Shown here: positions 19,701-28,120 of the stretch, one piece after another
Layout of the letters: the number at the start of each line of letters is the position of its first letter
How positions within the stretch are numbered: position 1 is the stretch's first letter
The notes under the pieces: generated by a model
Databases searched by the model: none
What the model saw: only the letters and a program-made list of their open reading frames with translations
What the model was told of the DNA's origin: nothing
Assembly: GCF_002903145.1 (NCBI RefSeq)
Contig: NZ_PPDJ01000001.1
Span: 62,001-126,000 of the forward strand
Direction: 5' to 3'
From: Halobacteriovorax sp. DA5
GTDB taxonomy: Bacteria > Bdellovibrionota > Bacteriovoracia > Bacteriovoracales > Bacteriovoracaceae
Length of the DNA: 64,000 nucleotides
Made by a program: the position numbers and the translations under genes

Positions 19701-21757
19701 ACAGTGAATTCTCTGTTACGTCAATGCCTGGGAATGTTGGACAAGCATCTTTGGCAAATATTGAACTAGGATTTGCTCCTACTGTACAAGGAACATTTCA
19801 GACTGAATTAGAAATTCAATATAGAGATGGATCTCAAACTCTTACTAATCGTGATACTTATGCTTACACATATAATATTAAGTCTCTACGTATTCTAGTT
19901 GTTGCAGAAGCAGTAGCTGCAAATACAGGAAGACTTTCTATGAAGTCTCAAAAGTATACTGTTGAATATGATGAGCTGACTAATTCACATACTGAAACCC
20001 TAGATGTCACTGAAACAACTCATAACCTTGAAATGAATGGCTATGATGTTGCAACAACCGTAGGGGTGGAAGCCGTTAGAGGTTCAAATGTTTATGCAAA
20101 AACTCGTCTCGTTTTCACAAACGAAGGAACTACAACAGTTAATAATGTGAAATTTAACTTAAAGACATCTCTTCTTGGGGCCATCCATGATAATAATGGT
20201 GCAGGTGTGGGATATTCTCTTGAGTCAGTAAATTGTGGAGCAACCTTAGCTCCTGGAGCATCTTGTTTTGCAGATGTTAAGCATAAGGCCAGTATTGCTG
20301 AGTTACCTTTGACTACTCGCTACGGTATTCTCTCTTATGATATTGGTACAGATCAGTACTATGCAGAATCGTTTAGAATTCAATTTACTGCAGTTGATCC
20401 GGCCAAAGTTGCGGCAGGGAATTTAATTACAAATAATATTAGTGACGGATCAGGTGGAACAATTCCTAATGCTTACTTTATTGATATTGGAACTTATGCG
20501 AATCCTGCGCACCCGATTCTTTCTTCTTATCCAAGTGGATCACTGATTAAGAATATTAATCTTAATAATCCAAGTGATGAGAAAGCAAGTTTCTTGAAAG
20601 AGTATAGAGAGTATGTTGGTAATCAAAGTGCGACAATTCCTGCAGGCGACTTTCATACAGTCTATAACCAAGGCTTCATTCAGGTTGAGTTAAATCGACC
20701 TTGTTTCTTTGGTGATGATGAAGGGGGAGGTCTTCCAGAGGAAGAGTGGGGTTTCAATGTCAATACGACTAGTACTTGTACGATGAGAGTAACATTCACG
20801 TTCGATGAAACATACCTTGGTGAATACGTCGATGAAAGTCAAAACTATGCTATTTTAAAATACTACGATAGTAAGAGGGCATCAGTTTCGACACTGCCGA
20901 TTTATGTAAAAGGTTTTATTGAACCAAACCGTTCAAATGCAATGACAAATGAAATCTTTAATGTTGAAACAGATGATACAGGAAGAGTTTATTTAGAATG
21001 GGTTGATTTTTCACCAATCAATAATGACTGGGGACCAATTATCTCTTATCGCGTTTACTATAGTGAGTTTGAAAGTAGTTTAAATGATTTATATAACTCA
21101 ACTGGTTTAACTTTTGTTGAAACTGCAGGTGTTACACCGAATGTTGAAATCACAGGACTGCTACAAAATAGATTTTATTATTTAAGAGTTGTTGCTGTTA
21201 GAGAAACTTCATCAGGTAAACAATATCTTTCTATGCCTAATGGATTTACGACGAAAGAAGTAGTCATACCTAACGAGACTGCAATTTATGATTACTCGAG
21301 AAGATTAATTATAGATAAATTTGCTCTTCCTGAAGGATCTGGTTCTCCTACTTTTATTACAAAATCAGAGGCCATTGAAAATTGTGAGGGATCAACTCGC
21401 ACAATTAGAAAAGAGGGTGGTAACAGAACTAGAGCAAAAGAGCTTATTGACTTAAATGACTATTACTTAATTAATGCTGACGATACTAATAGTGATTATC
21501 CTTTCTTTGCATTCCCACACTGGTTGGCCGACGCACCAGAGGATATTGCACCATTATTTCCTGGCTTTAGTTGTGATTTAACAAATATGCACAATGAAGC
21601 TGATAGCATTATGTTTATTAAGAGCTGTGATAATTGTACTTGTAATAGTTTGTCTAAGATTGTTGGTGGGGAAGACTTTCCACTAGATACAATTATTTAT
21701 GCTTATGATGACTTTAGTGGTGCAGCTAGATGTCGTGTTTCTCAAGATGATTTTTAA
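16766..21757 (+). CDS. Giant lipoprotein with Ig-like/choice-of-anchor repeats and a fibronectin-like domain (1663 aa)
   Basis: The signal peptide has its lipobox Cys at residue 17 (FFITIISC). The long body contains repeats of a beta-sandwich type in which a phrase like VxNTGxxxAxN precedes a Cys pair and a Cys-x-hydrophobic strand (for example LAPGASCFADVKHKA, LAPGEVCSLTIELEKL, IASKATCYYKLRYEA). This pattern is typical of choice-of-anchor or ASPM-SPD-2-Hydin-like domains. Near residue 1400-1490 a fibronectin-like domain appears (VYLEWVDFSP, LLQNRFYYLRVVAVRE). The end, from RRLIIDKFALPEG to GAARCRV, loosely echoes the terminal region of the preceding protein. It is third in the operon, 10 bases after the second gene, and is followed by a strong terminator. 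Function unknown; probably an extracellular scaffold. Confidence 0.72.
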   Translation: MKKYVWLILFFITIISCTPVEKADETAEILNDGVDGTVELSVVGDLDRGEFLLGGLGDEILIRVKNNTGYNLSDAQLLIDQTSSAGVKFFPDEAGESESPGFGGDCGLVIASKATCYYKLRYEARTSGIHTQDLQFNYKTLIDNFSKSTQLKFLTGTPASLVFEEETINYSFGVVERTEPKVFSQRLVVVNTGELRARNITMTKLDNTTSNAISIVSNTCGTVLLQNETCELLVEFEAKNYGVGAPDGNVDVDYNSNIRFDYGRDPEGGVNALNVYFDAKSIRIEGDIQIGGLPNLSFDDLVVGNIDTQTLKVSNKGYKEAIVLSIDVRNAANTLVARCLRDESTGGDNLVCRDPSGDLTSSASDLPLTTIPFKFFDSSKCFIDVNDFNYIRGEDGRITNTALKQVAGRTIADPGGSCFFNVTFHPSVQFEADGNFNNYRFNVRYDSTWKDNVVIKNDLDADENNYIVEDANYLAAAKLSFNVIEYKNTTYTNTDTADNDLFDYDLGRISLIANSNYKERLRIRVNNSGSTSGEVVSITDGAQPTANVITETSYNINNYYQNVKNSGCDYLNPYNGQCDILFDLNPIVSTNPDSTAAENEENSAMYDVLEAYPNRYKIFRIKYKDGTTYNDDMSPRTDREIEMKMRGLLVRKGFLSYSDFTMTEGITTPPVTANETRYFHLKLENVGTGGITYINLNTPLVFPGTFFWAPDASTPLFGGEIVNNPSSALVAGVDKDCYDVMDFGGAMGPVSTSPGTNAPSLLAPGEVCSLTIELEKLSNDKREDSYYTTNDRRWQRHFSAPLNGSHALREYSSGMMVQDFFNFGYFDGDGIADAGTGYTPELDGHGGYYMTQDYPVAINSRRSAALVPEGAQPMISAVLWRQQVNIPSHSPLAGEWGQSFGSYTIPAMYRDLAKGTAVEPITYAPTKSVNRIAPYRDTTYDYVYYAGTFYAGDIVTLPFQLYNAGEKQASSLSQMLNGDSEFSVTSMPGNVGQASLANIELGFAPTVQGTFQTELEIQYRDGSQTLTNRDTYAYTYNIKSLRILVVAEAVAANTGRLSMKSQKYTVEYDELTNSHTETLDVTETTHNLEMNGYDVATTVGVEAVRGSNVYAKTRLVFTNEGTTTVNNVKFNLKTSLLGAIHDNNGAGVGYSLESVNCGATLAPGASCFADVKHKASIAELPLTTRYGILSYDIGTDQYYAESFRIQFTAVDPAKVAAGNLITNNISDGSGGTIPNAYFIDIGTYANPAHPILSSYPSGSLIKNINLNNPSDEKASFLKEYREYVGNQSATIPAGDFHTVYNQGFIQVELNRPCFFGDDEGGGLPEEEWGFNVNTTSTCTMRVTFTFDETYLGEYVDESQNYAILKYYDSKRASVSTLPIYVKGFIEPNRSNAMTNEIFNVETDDTGRVYLEWVDFSPINNDWGPIISYRVYYSEFESSLNDLYNSTGLTFVETAGVTPNVEITGLLQNRFYYLRVVAVRETSSGKQYLSMPNGFTTKEVVIPNETAIYDYSRRLIIDKFALPEGSGSPTFITKSEAIENCEGSTRTIRKEGGNRTRAKELIDLNDYYLINADDTNSDYPFFAFPHWLADAPEDIAPLFPGFSCDLTNMHNEADSIMFIKSCDNCTCNSLSKIVGGEDFPLDTIIYAYDDFSGAARCRVSQDDF

Positions 21758-21815
21758 AAAAAGAGGGAAGTATTATCCACAATGAATTAGTTGGGTAATA
21801 CAAACCCTCTTTTTA
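21757..21815 (+). terminator. Strong intrinsic terminator after the lipoprotein operon
   Basis: An outer stem pairs AAAAGAGGG (about 21759-21767) with CCCTCTTTT (21805-21813). An inner stem pairs GTATTATCC with GGGTAATAC (21770-21778 and 21793-21801). The loop is AT-rich and a T tract follows. The flanking A and T runs could make it work both ways. Confidence 0.8.
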
Positions 21816-21876
21816 GTTTAATTCTTAACAAAATCTTCATAAAAAACTCAATAAAATCAGATGGTTTAAGAGAATT

Positions 21877-21905
21877 TTGCCCTGTATTAATTGATATTTT
21901 ATTAA
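21877..21905 (+). promoter_or_regulatory. Candidate promoter of the FliF/FliG-like operon
   Basis: TTGCCC (21877-21882), a 17-base spacer and TATTAA (21900-21905), in the only sizeable gap between the terminator and the next gene. It would give a leader of about 10 bases. Confidence 0.35.
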
Positions 21906-21922
21906 TTTAGAATATATAGGTG

Positions 21923-23344
21923 ATGAACTCGTTTTACATTTATATTCTAACATTTCTCTTATCATCTCTTTCATTCGCAAAGGATGGAAACACTGTAACA
22001 GCCGATGTTAAGGCAGCTTCAGTGACGACTGTTCAAGATGAAGAGATTACTCCATACATGATGATTCGAGTAGTTCAGGCAAAGGGAATAGAAAGGCAAG
22101 ACCTTTCACTTATTCGTAAGTCAGCAATGGAAATCGTTCTAGGAACATCTTCATTTGAAATTTTAATGGGGGATAGTGCTGAGGCCATCTATCAAAATAC
22201 ATTCTCTCTAGATATTTCAACGAAAAGAGAACGTGAAAACTCTTATGTTTTAAATTTTAAAATTCAAGATATCCAAAATGGAAAGATTGTTACAGAAGTT
22301 TCAAAGAATAACGTTCCAAGAAAGAGATTTCACTTAGAAGTAAGAAAACTATTGTATGAACTATTCTACGGAGATGGGTCTTCAAACTTACGTCCTTCAA
22401 AAGAAACTCCAGAGAAAAAGAAAATAAAGAAGAAATTAAATTCTGATATAGTTTCTGCAATTAACTCACAAAGAAATTCACAAGTTGTAAATGCTAATGC
22501 CGTTAGTATTTTTTCAGTTGAAGAGTCTGCAGCTGTTGAAGAAATTATTGTTGGTGCCGATGTAAAGAAGCTAAAAAACAAAAAATTAGAGAAAAAGAAA
22601 AAGAAAAAAGAAGATAAGGTTAAAATTAGTGAGTTTAAATCACCAGATCTAGACTTAAGAATGAATGTAAAACCAGAAAAAGTAGAACCTTCTACTCTTA
22701 CTCTTGTACCAGATAGCTTTTATGCGATTGGATATCTTAAAGAGACAACTTTAGCATCTAACACTCTAAGTACAAATGAAACAGTAGATACAAGAACAAA
22801 TCTTACGAGTATTAATTTAACATATCTAAGTAATTACAAAGTAGAAGAGTGGCAAGAATACTTTTCTATTGGTGGTGCTTTTTCAAATATTCTTAGTGAA
22901 AATCCTTATGGGATATCTCCTCGTATGTCTGTTTTTGGAGCATATAACAAACTTCTTATAGGAGATTCTTTCTTTGCTTCAGTTGATGCTGAATATGAGC
23001 GTATTAGTTTTGCCAATATTAAAGATAGAGGAGCCGGGGTTTCTGGTTTTGCCAATAATGTCTTTTGGTTTGGATTTGGATTTAAGTACATTAGCGAGCA
23101 TTTCGCCAAAAAAACTGTTATCGAAGGCTTTTATAAAAAGGCATTAATTGGATCTTCTGATTTAAGTACAAATGGAGACTCTGCACCACTTGATGGTGAT
23201 AAATATGTTCTCGATTTTTCAGTTAATTTATATAAGAAATTTGGTCTTGGTGGATATGTTGAAATTGTAAATCTTGCATCTGCAGCATCATCGGCATTCG
23301 ATACATCTCATCAAATATTTGGCGTAAGGCTAGTTTATAATTAG
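21923..23344 (+). CDS. Secreted protein: N-terminal domain, lysine-rich linker, outer-membrane beta-barrel-like C-terminus
   Basis: Signal peptide MNSFYIYILTFLLSSLSFA. Residues about 40-150 form an alpha/beta domain (MMIRVVQAKGIERQDLSLIRKSAMEIVLG). Residues about 150-265 are a charged linker with two lysine clusters (EKKKIKKKL and KKLKNKKLEKKKKKKEDK). From about 270 to the end, alternating hydrophobic/aromatic strands such as YFSIGGAFSNIL, FFASVDAEYERISF and FWFGFGFKYISEHF end in FGVRLVYN, as expected for an outer-membrane beta-barrel. The linker could span the periplasm or bind peptidoglycan. The start is ATG 21923, with a GTG directly before it. First gene of the second block. No family recognised. 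Confidence 0.65.
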   Translation: MNSFYIYILTFLLSSLSFAKDGNTVTADVKAASVTTVQDEEITPYMMIRVVQAKGIERQDLSLIRKSAMEIVLGTSSFEILMGDSAEAIYQNTFSLDISTKRERENSYVLNFKIQDIQNGKIVTEVSKNNVPRKRFHLEVRKLLYELFYGDGSSNLRPSKETPEKKKIKKKLNSDIVSAINSQRNSQVVNANAVSIFSVEESAAVEEIIVGADVKKLKNKKLEKKKKKKEDKVKISEFKSPDLDLRMNVKPEKVEPSTLTLVPDSFYAIGYLKETTLASNTLSTNETVDTRTNLTSINLTYLSNYKVEEWQEYFSIGGAFSNILSENPYGISPRMSVFGAYNKLLIGDSFFASVDAEYERISFANIKDRGAGVSGFANNVFWFGFGFKYISEHFAKKTVIEGFYKKALIGSSDLSTNGDSAPLDGDKYVLDFSVNLYKKFGLGGYVEIVNLASAASSAFDTSHQIFGVRLVYN

Positions 23345-23349
23345 GAATA

Positions 23350-23898
23350 ATGATTATGGATTTTAAGGAAAAAATTGAAAGCCTATTCTCTAATGCATCT
23401 CCAGAAGTGAGACCAACGCATGAGGAAACACTAATTTATTTTGGTGATAACCAAAGGCAACAAGTTAAAGATTTTTCAATTTTTAGTAAGTCGTTTAGAG
23501 ATCAATGTGTAAAGGCTCTTAAGATTAAAAATGTGGAAGTTAAAATTCTACAAAATAGTTTAGAGAAAGAACTGATTAATGCTTATCTCGTTCAAAAGCT
23601 ACTAGTCGAAGAAATGAAGCTACTAAAGAGAGTTGTTGGTGATATTGGAGCTGTAAAGCTTTACGTGACACCAAGTTTTATGACTATACAACTTTGTAAT
23701 ATTGGTAATGTTCGTACGTCTGTGGCGAATATGCAAAGGGATATCTTTGGCCGTCGTGGATTCTCTAATCTTGTTGCAATTAGACTTACACGAAGTGGGA
23801 AGAAAACTAATCTAGTTTTAAAAGTAAAATATAAGAATATTGATGAAAAAGATTTTCTACAGTTTAGAAATCGCGAGGTAATGAATGAAGTTCTTTGA
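23350..23898 (+). CDS. Unknown cytoplasmic protein in the FliF/FliG-like operon
   Basis: 182 aa with no signal peptide or membrane segment. The centre is a charged helical region (VKALKIKNVEVKILQNSLEKELINAYLVQKLLVEEMKLLKRVVGD). It is followed by a beta-rich part (AVKLYVTPSFMTIQLCNIG, NLVAIRLTRSGKKTNLVLKVKYKNI). The ATG at 23350 has TAGGAAT upstream and lies 5 bases after the barrel gene. Its 3' end overlaps the next gene by 14 bases, so the two products are likely made together. I recognise no family. Confidence 0.55.
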   Translation: MIMDFKEKIESLFSNASPEVRPTHEETLIYFGDNQRQQVKDFSIFSKSFRDQCVKALKIKNVEVKILQNSLEKELINAYLVQKLLVEEMKLLKRVVGDIGAVKLYVTPSFMTIQLCNIGNVRTSVANMQRDIFGRRGFSNLVAIRLTRSGKKTNLVLKVKYKNIDEKDFLQFRNREVMNEVL

Positions 23899-24778
23899 TG
23901 TGGCAGACAATACAAATCATAAGGTTGATTTAGAAAAAACAGCTAAGAAGACTAAGGTTTTTAAAAATCTTCCAGGTATTGCTTTAGTAGTTATTGATGA
24001 AAATGACCAAGTTATCAAAGTGAATTCTGAATTTAGAAAGATGTTTAATAACGTTAATCTAAAAGGTGGGAATTGGGACGATTTCTTCAAAAAAACTTTT
24101 CGCAAAGAGAAGGGATTAGCAGATACAAGTAATCTTTTTAAGAACTGTAATGATATTTTAAATGACTATATCATCCATACTTCAATGGAGCAGTCGACTG
24201 GTTATCGTTATGGTTGGATCTATAAGATTCCTGTTGATGTAATGAATAAGATCTCACTTAAAAGAACAGCTCTAATGGAGTCAAAGAAGCTTGATGCTTA
24301 TAATTTCATTGAAGATGAAGTTTTTGGAAAAAGATTAAACTGGATTAACAATAATCTAACACTAAATGATTTTCAATATGCGGATGATTGTCTTCTATAT
24401 GCAAATACAAATGAAGCTAAAATGCTTTTAAAAGATTTTGTTGAGCTACTTTATGGGGTGCTTAATCTAAAAACTGAAGATACAAAATGTTCGGTTGAGT
24501 TTAGTCGTGGGAAGAATGGACTTCAGTTAACTGGTGTTTTTACAAATTTCAATTTCTCAGACGGTGACTTTCAAGCAAATGTAAGTTGGCATGGTCGAAA
24601 GATGAGATTAAACGATATTTGCAAGGTGATGGAATCTCGTCTTCCTGATCTTTATACATCAATTTATGTGAAAAACTTTAGAGCTGATCATCAATCAAAA
24701 CTCAAAATCACATTAAATGTAAACGATATCGATGGTGTTCGATGGCATGTTTCAAAAGGAACAGTGAGTGACATTTAA
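23885..24778 (+). CDS. PAS-like protein, possibly a degenerate histidine-kinase-type signalling protein
   Basis: 297 aa, soluble. Residues about 28-70 read like a PAS domain (LPGIALVVIDENDQVIKVNSEFRKMF), the sensor fold seen before histidine kinase cores. The remainder has a helical stretch and a C-terminal alpha/beta part (AKMLLKDFVELLYGVLNL ... LQLTGVFTNFNFSDGDF) in the place where a kinase ATPase would be. I see neither an H-box His nor N or G boxes. I infer a sensor or adaptor without kinase activity. It overlaps the previous gene by 14 bases and the next by 11, within a tightly coupled operon. Confidence 0.5.
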   Translation: MKFFDVADNTNHKVDLEKTAKKTKVFKNLPGIALVVIDENDQVIKVNSEFRKMFNNVNLKGGNWDDFFKKTFRKEKGLADTSNLFKNCNDILNDYIIHTSMEQSTGYRYGWIYKIPVDVMNKISLKRTALMESKKLDAYNFIEDEVFGKRLNWINNNLTLNDFQYADDCLLYANTNEAKMLLKDFVELLYGVLNLKTEDTKCSVEFSRGKNGLQLTGVFTNFNFSDGDFQANVSWHGRKMRLNDICKVMESRLPDLYTSIYVKNFRADHQSKLKITLNVNDIDGVRWHVSKGTVSDI

Positions 24779-25388
24779 GAAACTATTGATACTTACTCTC
24801 TTAAGTACAAGTATCTTTGCAAATGAAAAGTTCTTTAATTCTGCAAGTATATCACTGGGAATGATGAACTATTCGGTAACACCAAATGAGAGTACTTTAC
24901 AGAATACTGACGGTAGTTCAACTGGTGGGGAAAGTGCAGATGCTGCTGCAGCTGCTGTTTCTGCAATTTCTATTCAAGTGAATTGGGAATTTAAGTCAGA
25001 ATTAAAAAAGAGTTACTACATTAGTGGAGTTCTTCCAATGATGTCGGCGGAAGGAACAGGTGTTTACTCAACGACGATTGGAATGAACTGGTACTTTGGT
25101 GATATTGGAACTAAGTACACTTATACAAGTAATGGACAGAATCTAACGATTACACCGACTAGTAAGTACTATTGGGGTGCTTTTGTTGGTCCTGGTTATG
25201 TTATTTACAATACCGAATCTGCTAAATACTCAGATATTTTCTTTGATTTGGGAGTTAACCTTGGTGGCGGATGGCGCTGGGGGAAGAATAGAACAATTAA
25301 AGCTGAAGCGGCAGTTAGTCGTGCAACTGGAATTAAAACAACTGGAATTAAAATGGGGGTATTTGTAGGTATTAGCCAATATCTATAA
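24768..25388 (+). CDS. Small outer-membrane beta-barrel-like protein
   Basis: 206 aa from a GTG start that lies inside the end of the preceding gene. A signal peptide (about residues 1-19, ending IFANEKF) is followed by alternating strands rich in Tyr, Gly and Trp (SASISLGMMNY, AISIQVNWEF, STTIGMNWYFG, YYWGAFVGPGYVIY, IFFDLGVNLGGGWRWG) and a final MGVFVGISQYL. The size suits an eight-stranded OmpA or OmpW-like barrel. A low-complexity Ala/Ser/Gly loop sits near residue 50-65. Family not identified. Cotranscribed with its neighbours. Confidence 0.6.
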   Translation: MTFKKLLILTLLSTSIFANEKFFNSASISLGMMNYSVTPNESTLQNTDGSSTGGESADAAAAAVSAISIQVNWEFKSELKKSYYISGVLPMMSAEGTGVYSTTIGMNWYFGDIGTKYTYTSNGQNLTITPTSKYYWGAFVGPGYVIYNTESAKYSDIFFDLGVNLGGGWRWGKNRTIKAEAAVSRATGIKTTGIKMGVFVGISQYL

Positions 25389-25399
25389 ATAATTTTTTA

Positions 25400-25996
25400 A
25401 TGAAGTACTTATTATTACTACTACTATCTACATCTGTATTTGCTGCTAAGTTTAATGTTAAGTCTGATCCTAGTGATTGTGATGTCTATGTTATTGATAA
25501 AAATGGAAAAAGAGTTTCTCTTGGGAAAACTCCTTATGAAACTGATGTCGAAACAATGCAAACCAATTATGGAGCAAATGGTCCAGTACAAATTGAAGTA
25601 TTCAAGCCAGGCTTCGAGCCTTACAGTTTGTCAGTTCCAATGCTTGCGAAATCAGATATTGATATTAGTGCTAATTTAAAAGTTGAAAAAGATATCGAAC
25701 TAGCACAAGACTTCGATTTCCTAGTAGGTGATTTATTTGACGTACTAAGGCTTATGAGAGGTAAGAACTTCGACCTAGCTTTTGCAAAATTAGAAAAGCT
25801 AGAAGCAAAATTTCCTCATTTTTCAATTATTCACGAAATGAAGGGCTCTATTTCTTATATGAAGAAAGACTTTAAAAACTCTCTTGCTTTTTATCGTAAA
25901 GCATTTGGGATTAATCCAAAGAATAGAGAAGCCTATAAAATGAAGATTTACTTAGAAAAGAAATTTAATGTTTCTAAGAATGAAGGAGGTAAATAA
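25400..25996 (+). CDS. PEGA-domain and TPR periplasmic protein
   Basis: 198 aa with a short signal peptide (MKYLLLLLLSTSVFAA). Residues about 17-95 are PEGA-like: KFNVKSDPSDCDVYVIDKNG, then SLGKTPYETDV and IEVFKPGFEPYSLSVPM, the usual xGxTP and KxGYxxY pattern of this small beta domain, which often binds envelope structures. Residues about 110-190 contain TPR-like helices (NFDLAFAKLEKLEAKFPHFSIIHEMKGSISYMKKDFKNSLAFYRKAFGINP in sense, given here only as landmarks NFDLAFAKLEKLEAKFP and NSLAFYRKAFGINPKN). The gene ends in an in-frame GGAGGT that is the ribosome site of the next gene, with a 1-base overlap. Confidence 0.7.
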   Translation: MKYLLLLLLSTSVFAAKFNVKSDPSDCDVYVIDKNGKRVSLGKTPYETDVETMQTNYGANGPVQIEVFKPGFEPYSLSVPMLAKSDIDISANLKVEKDIELAQDFDFLVGDLFDVLRLMRGKNFDLAFAKLEKLEAKFPHFSIIHEMKGSISYMKKDFKNSLAFYRKAFGINPKNREAYKMKIYLEKKFNVSKNEGGK

Positions 25997-28119
25997 TGAA
26001 GAAGTTAGCTTTTATCTCATTACTATTACTTTCTTCTGCAGCAATTTCAAATCCGAAGATGAATGTTTTACCAAGTCTTGAGTGGCAAAAGAATGAACTA
26101 GAAATGAAGGTTCACGATAAGTTACAAAGAGGTACCGGAGTTATTCTGGGCCATGAACATTTTTTCGTTGATGTAGAAATTGTAACGAATACACCTGAAA
26201 CTCCAAATTTTAGTATTCCACTCAATCCCGCTCCTCAAGGAAGCAATGGTGGAGTAAACGGGAAAGATGGAAATACTCTTGATATGTCTGATGATGCTGA
26301 AATGGCAAAGTCTGATGAAGAGAAGAAAACAAAATCTGATGCTGAAATCAAGTTTACAAATGATGTTCCTGAAACAGACTACGGAGAGAGTATTGTATTT
26401 TCTCGCCTTGGTATGGAGGCACCTCTTATTGATGATTTCAACGATTTCTCTCCTTCAGGAAAAATCCTTCTAACGATGGGGGATAGCTCTAAAGATAAAA
26501 TGAATCAAATGAAAGAAGATTTCTCTAAAGAGAAAGAGAAACTTGTTGAGCAAATTAAAAAGCTAAAAGACGCTACTAAGGCAAAGCCTAGTATGATCGA
26601 ACAGATGTGGAAGTATAATACTTCAATAGATATTTTTAAAAATATCTCTGAAATTAATATTTCAGTACGTCTTCCAAATGATATTGCTATGGACGAAAGA
26701 GTTAGAATTGAAGGTCTTATCAAGTCTATTAAACTTGGTGTGAATGATATTACTCCTAACTTTAAATTTTCTTACACTATTAATGTTCCTCAAAAAGAAG
26801 ATGTCATTTCTAAAGGTGACTTCTTAAAAGCATTAAGTAGTGTTTCAAATATCATTGCAATCGTCCTTGGTGTGTTACTTATTGGATTTGTTGGTAACCG
26901 TCTAATTTCAAGATTCTTTGAATTAAATAGTGCTTCACAAGCTGGTGGTAATTTTACTATGCAAAGTGACAAGTCTGAATCTGATGATGAGTCAGGTGCG
27001 GGCGAGATGATCTCTGCCGGTGGTGGTAGTGGAGATGGCCTTGCAGGTGTTCACTCTCTTAATGGTATCGAGAGATTTAAAGTTTTTGCTAATAATACAC
27101 CACAAGAAGCTATCCTTCTTGTGAAAAAATGGATTGCTCAAGATTCTAAAAGTGGACATGCTGCTCTTAGAGCACTTGTACAACAAATTGATAATAGTGC
27201 ACTAGCAGATGTTTTCAAGATGTTAAGTGAGCCAGAAAAAGCAACGTGGAGAGACTTACTAAATAAGCCTCTTACTGCAAATGAGCTTTCTATTGCAAAT
27301 GACTTTATTAGTAACCAAATCGTACAAAGTGTAATCCTACCTTCAGTTATTGAAGATCCTAACACTTACGATTTATTACTAAAGCTTAATGCTGATATGA
27401 TCAATCAGATCTATGAAAAAGATCCATATATTGTTTCACTTGTACTTAATGCTTTAAGTGAGAGTTTTATCGCTGAAGTTCTTTCTAGTTGTGAACCAGA
27501 AACTGTTGATCAGATTTTAATGTCTTCAGTAATTATTCAAGAGAGTGAGGTTAGGGATAACCAGGCTCGTATTAAAGAAGTTCTTTCACAATATGTTGAA
27601 TCGAAGTCAAAGCTACCATTTGTTGAGAAGCTTTATGATATTCTTCCAAATGTTTCTTCTGCTGTTGAAAGAAGTATTTTCAATACACTTAAGCAGAATA
27701 TTAATGTTGAAGAGTTCACTCAACTTAGCCAGAAGAACTTTCCTTCCGAGCTAGTACGAGAGTTACCGACAAAGTTCTTAAAAGAGTCTCTAGCTACTTA
27801 TGATCTAGGGAAGAAGGTTTCACTTCTTTTTGCAATGGATGAGAATGAGAGAATGTATTATCTTGATCTTTTTGCTCCTGATGGAACGAAGGCCCGTGAT
27901 CTAATGCAGATTGAATTTGAATCTGTTGAACGTGATGAGATGAGAAAGAGTAAAATCCTTGCTGGTAGAGATGATAGCTGGCGTGATTTTGTTAAGTTTG
28001 TTCGTACACGTATTACTAAAGAGAAAGATGAAAAGACAGAGATTGAAAATCTCGTCCATACTTGGGCCCTTGATTTATATGGTTCAGGTGAAACACAAAC
28101 TGAATTAAAAGTAGCATAA
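25996..28119 (+). CDS. FliF C-terminal-like / FliG-like composite membrane protein
   Basis: 707 aa. A signal peptide at 1-19 is followed by a first FliF-like half-domain at about 33-65 (VHDKLQRGTGVILGHEHFF, VDVEIVTNTPE, compare the GxGNxxVxVSAxLDF of FliF). A long acidic insertion (75-140) and a helical spacer come next, then a second half at about 215-265 (ISEINISVRLPNDIAMDE, RVRIEGLIKSIKLGV). A membrane helix lies at about 284-300 (IIAIVLGVLLIGFVG). After a Gly/Ser-rich linker, residues 360-700 are all helical and follow FliG order: EKDPYIVSLVLNALSESFIAEV resembles the HPQTIALILSHL repeat, and VSLLFAMDENERMYYLDLF with ARDLMQIEFESVERDEM resembles the charged torque domain. I infer a ring-forming rotor or scaffold in the inner membrane. 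It ends its operon at a terminator. Confidence 0.65.
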   Translation: MKKLAFISLLLLSSAAISNPKMNVLPSLEWQKNELEMKVHDKLQRGTGVILGHEHFFVDVEIVTNTPETPNFSIPLNPAPQGSNGGVNGKDGNTLDMSDDAEMAKSDEEKKTKSDAEIKFTNDVPETDYGESIVFSRLGMEAPLIDDFNDFSPSGKILLTMGDSSKDKMNQMKEDFSKEKEKLVEQIKKLKDATKAKPSMIEQMWKYNTSIDIFKNISEINISVRLPNDIAMDERVRIEGLIKSIKLGVNDITPNFKFSYTINVPQKEDVISKGDFLKALSSVSNIIAIVLGVLLIGFVGNRLISRFFELNSASQAGGNFTMQSDKSESDDESGAGEMISAGGGSGDGLAGVHSLNGIERFKVFANNTPQEAILLVKKWIAQDSKSGHAALRALVQQIDNSALADVFKMLSEPEKATWRDLLNKPLTANELSIANDFISNQIVQSVILPSVIEDPNTYDLLLKLNADMINQIYEKDPYIVSLVLNALSESFIAEVLSSCEPETVDQILMSSVIIQESEVRDNQARIKEVLSQYVESKSKLPFVEKLYDILPNVSSAVERSIFNTLKQNINVEEFTQLSQKNFPSELVRELPTKFLKESLATYDLGKKVSLLFAMDENERMYYLDLFAPDGTKARDLMQIEFESVERDEMRKSKILAGRDDSWRDFVKFVRTRITKEKDEKTEIENLVHTWALDLYGSGETQTELKVA

Positions 28120-28120
28120 A

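Noticed and set aside
9706..21757. Prophage or phage tail fibre cluster
   Set aside because: The large proteins have lipoprotein signal peptides, and there are no integrase, terminase, capsid or lysis genes and no attachment repeats.
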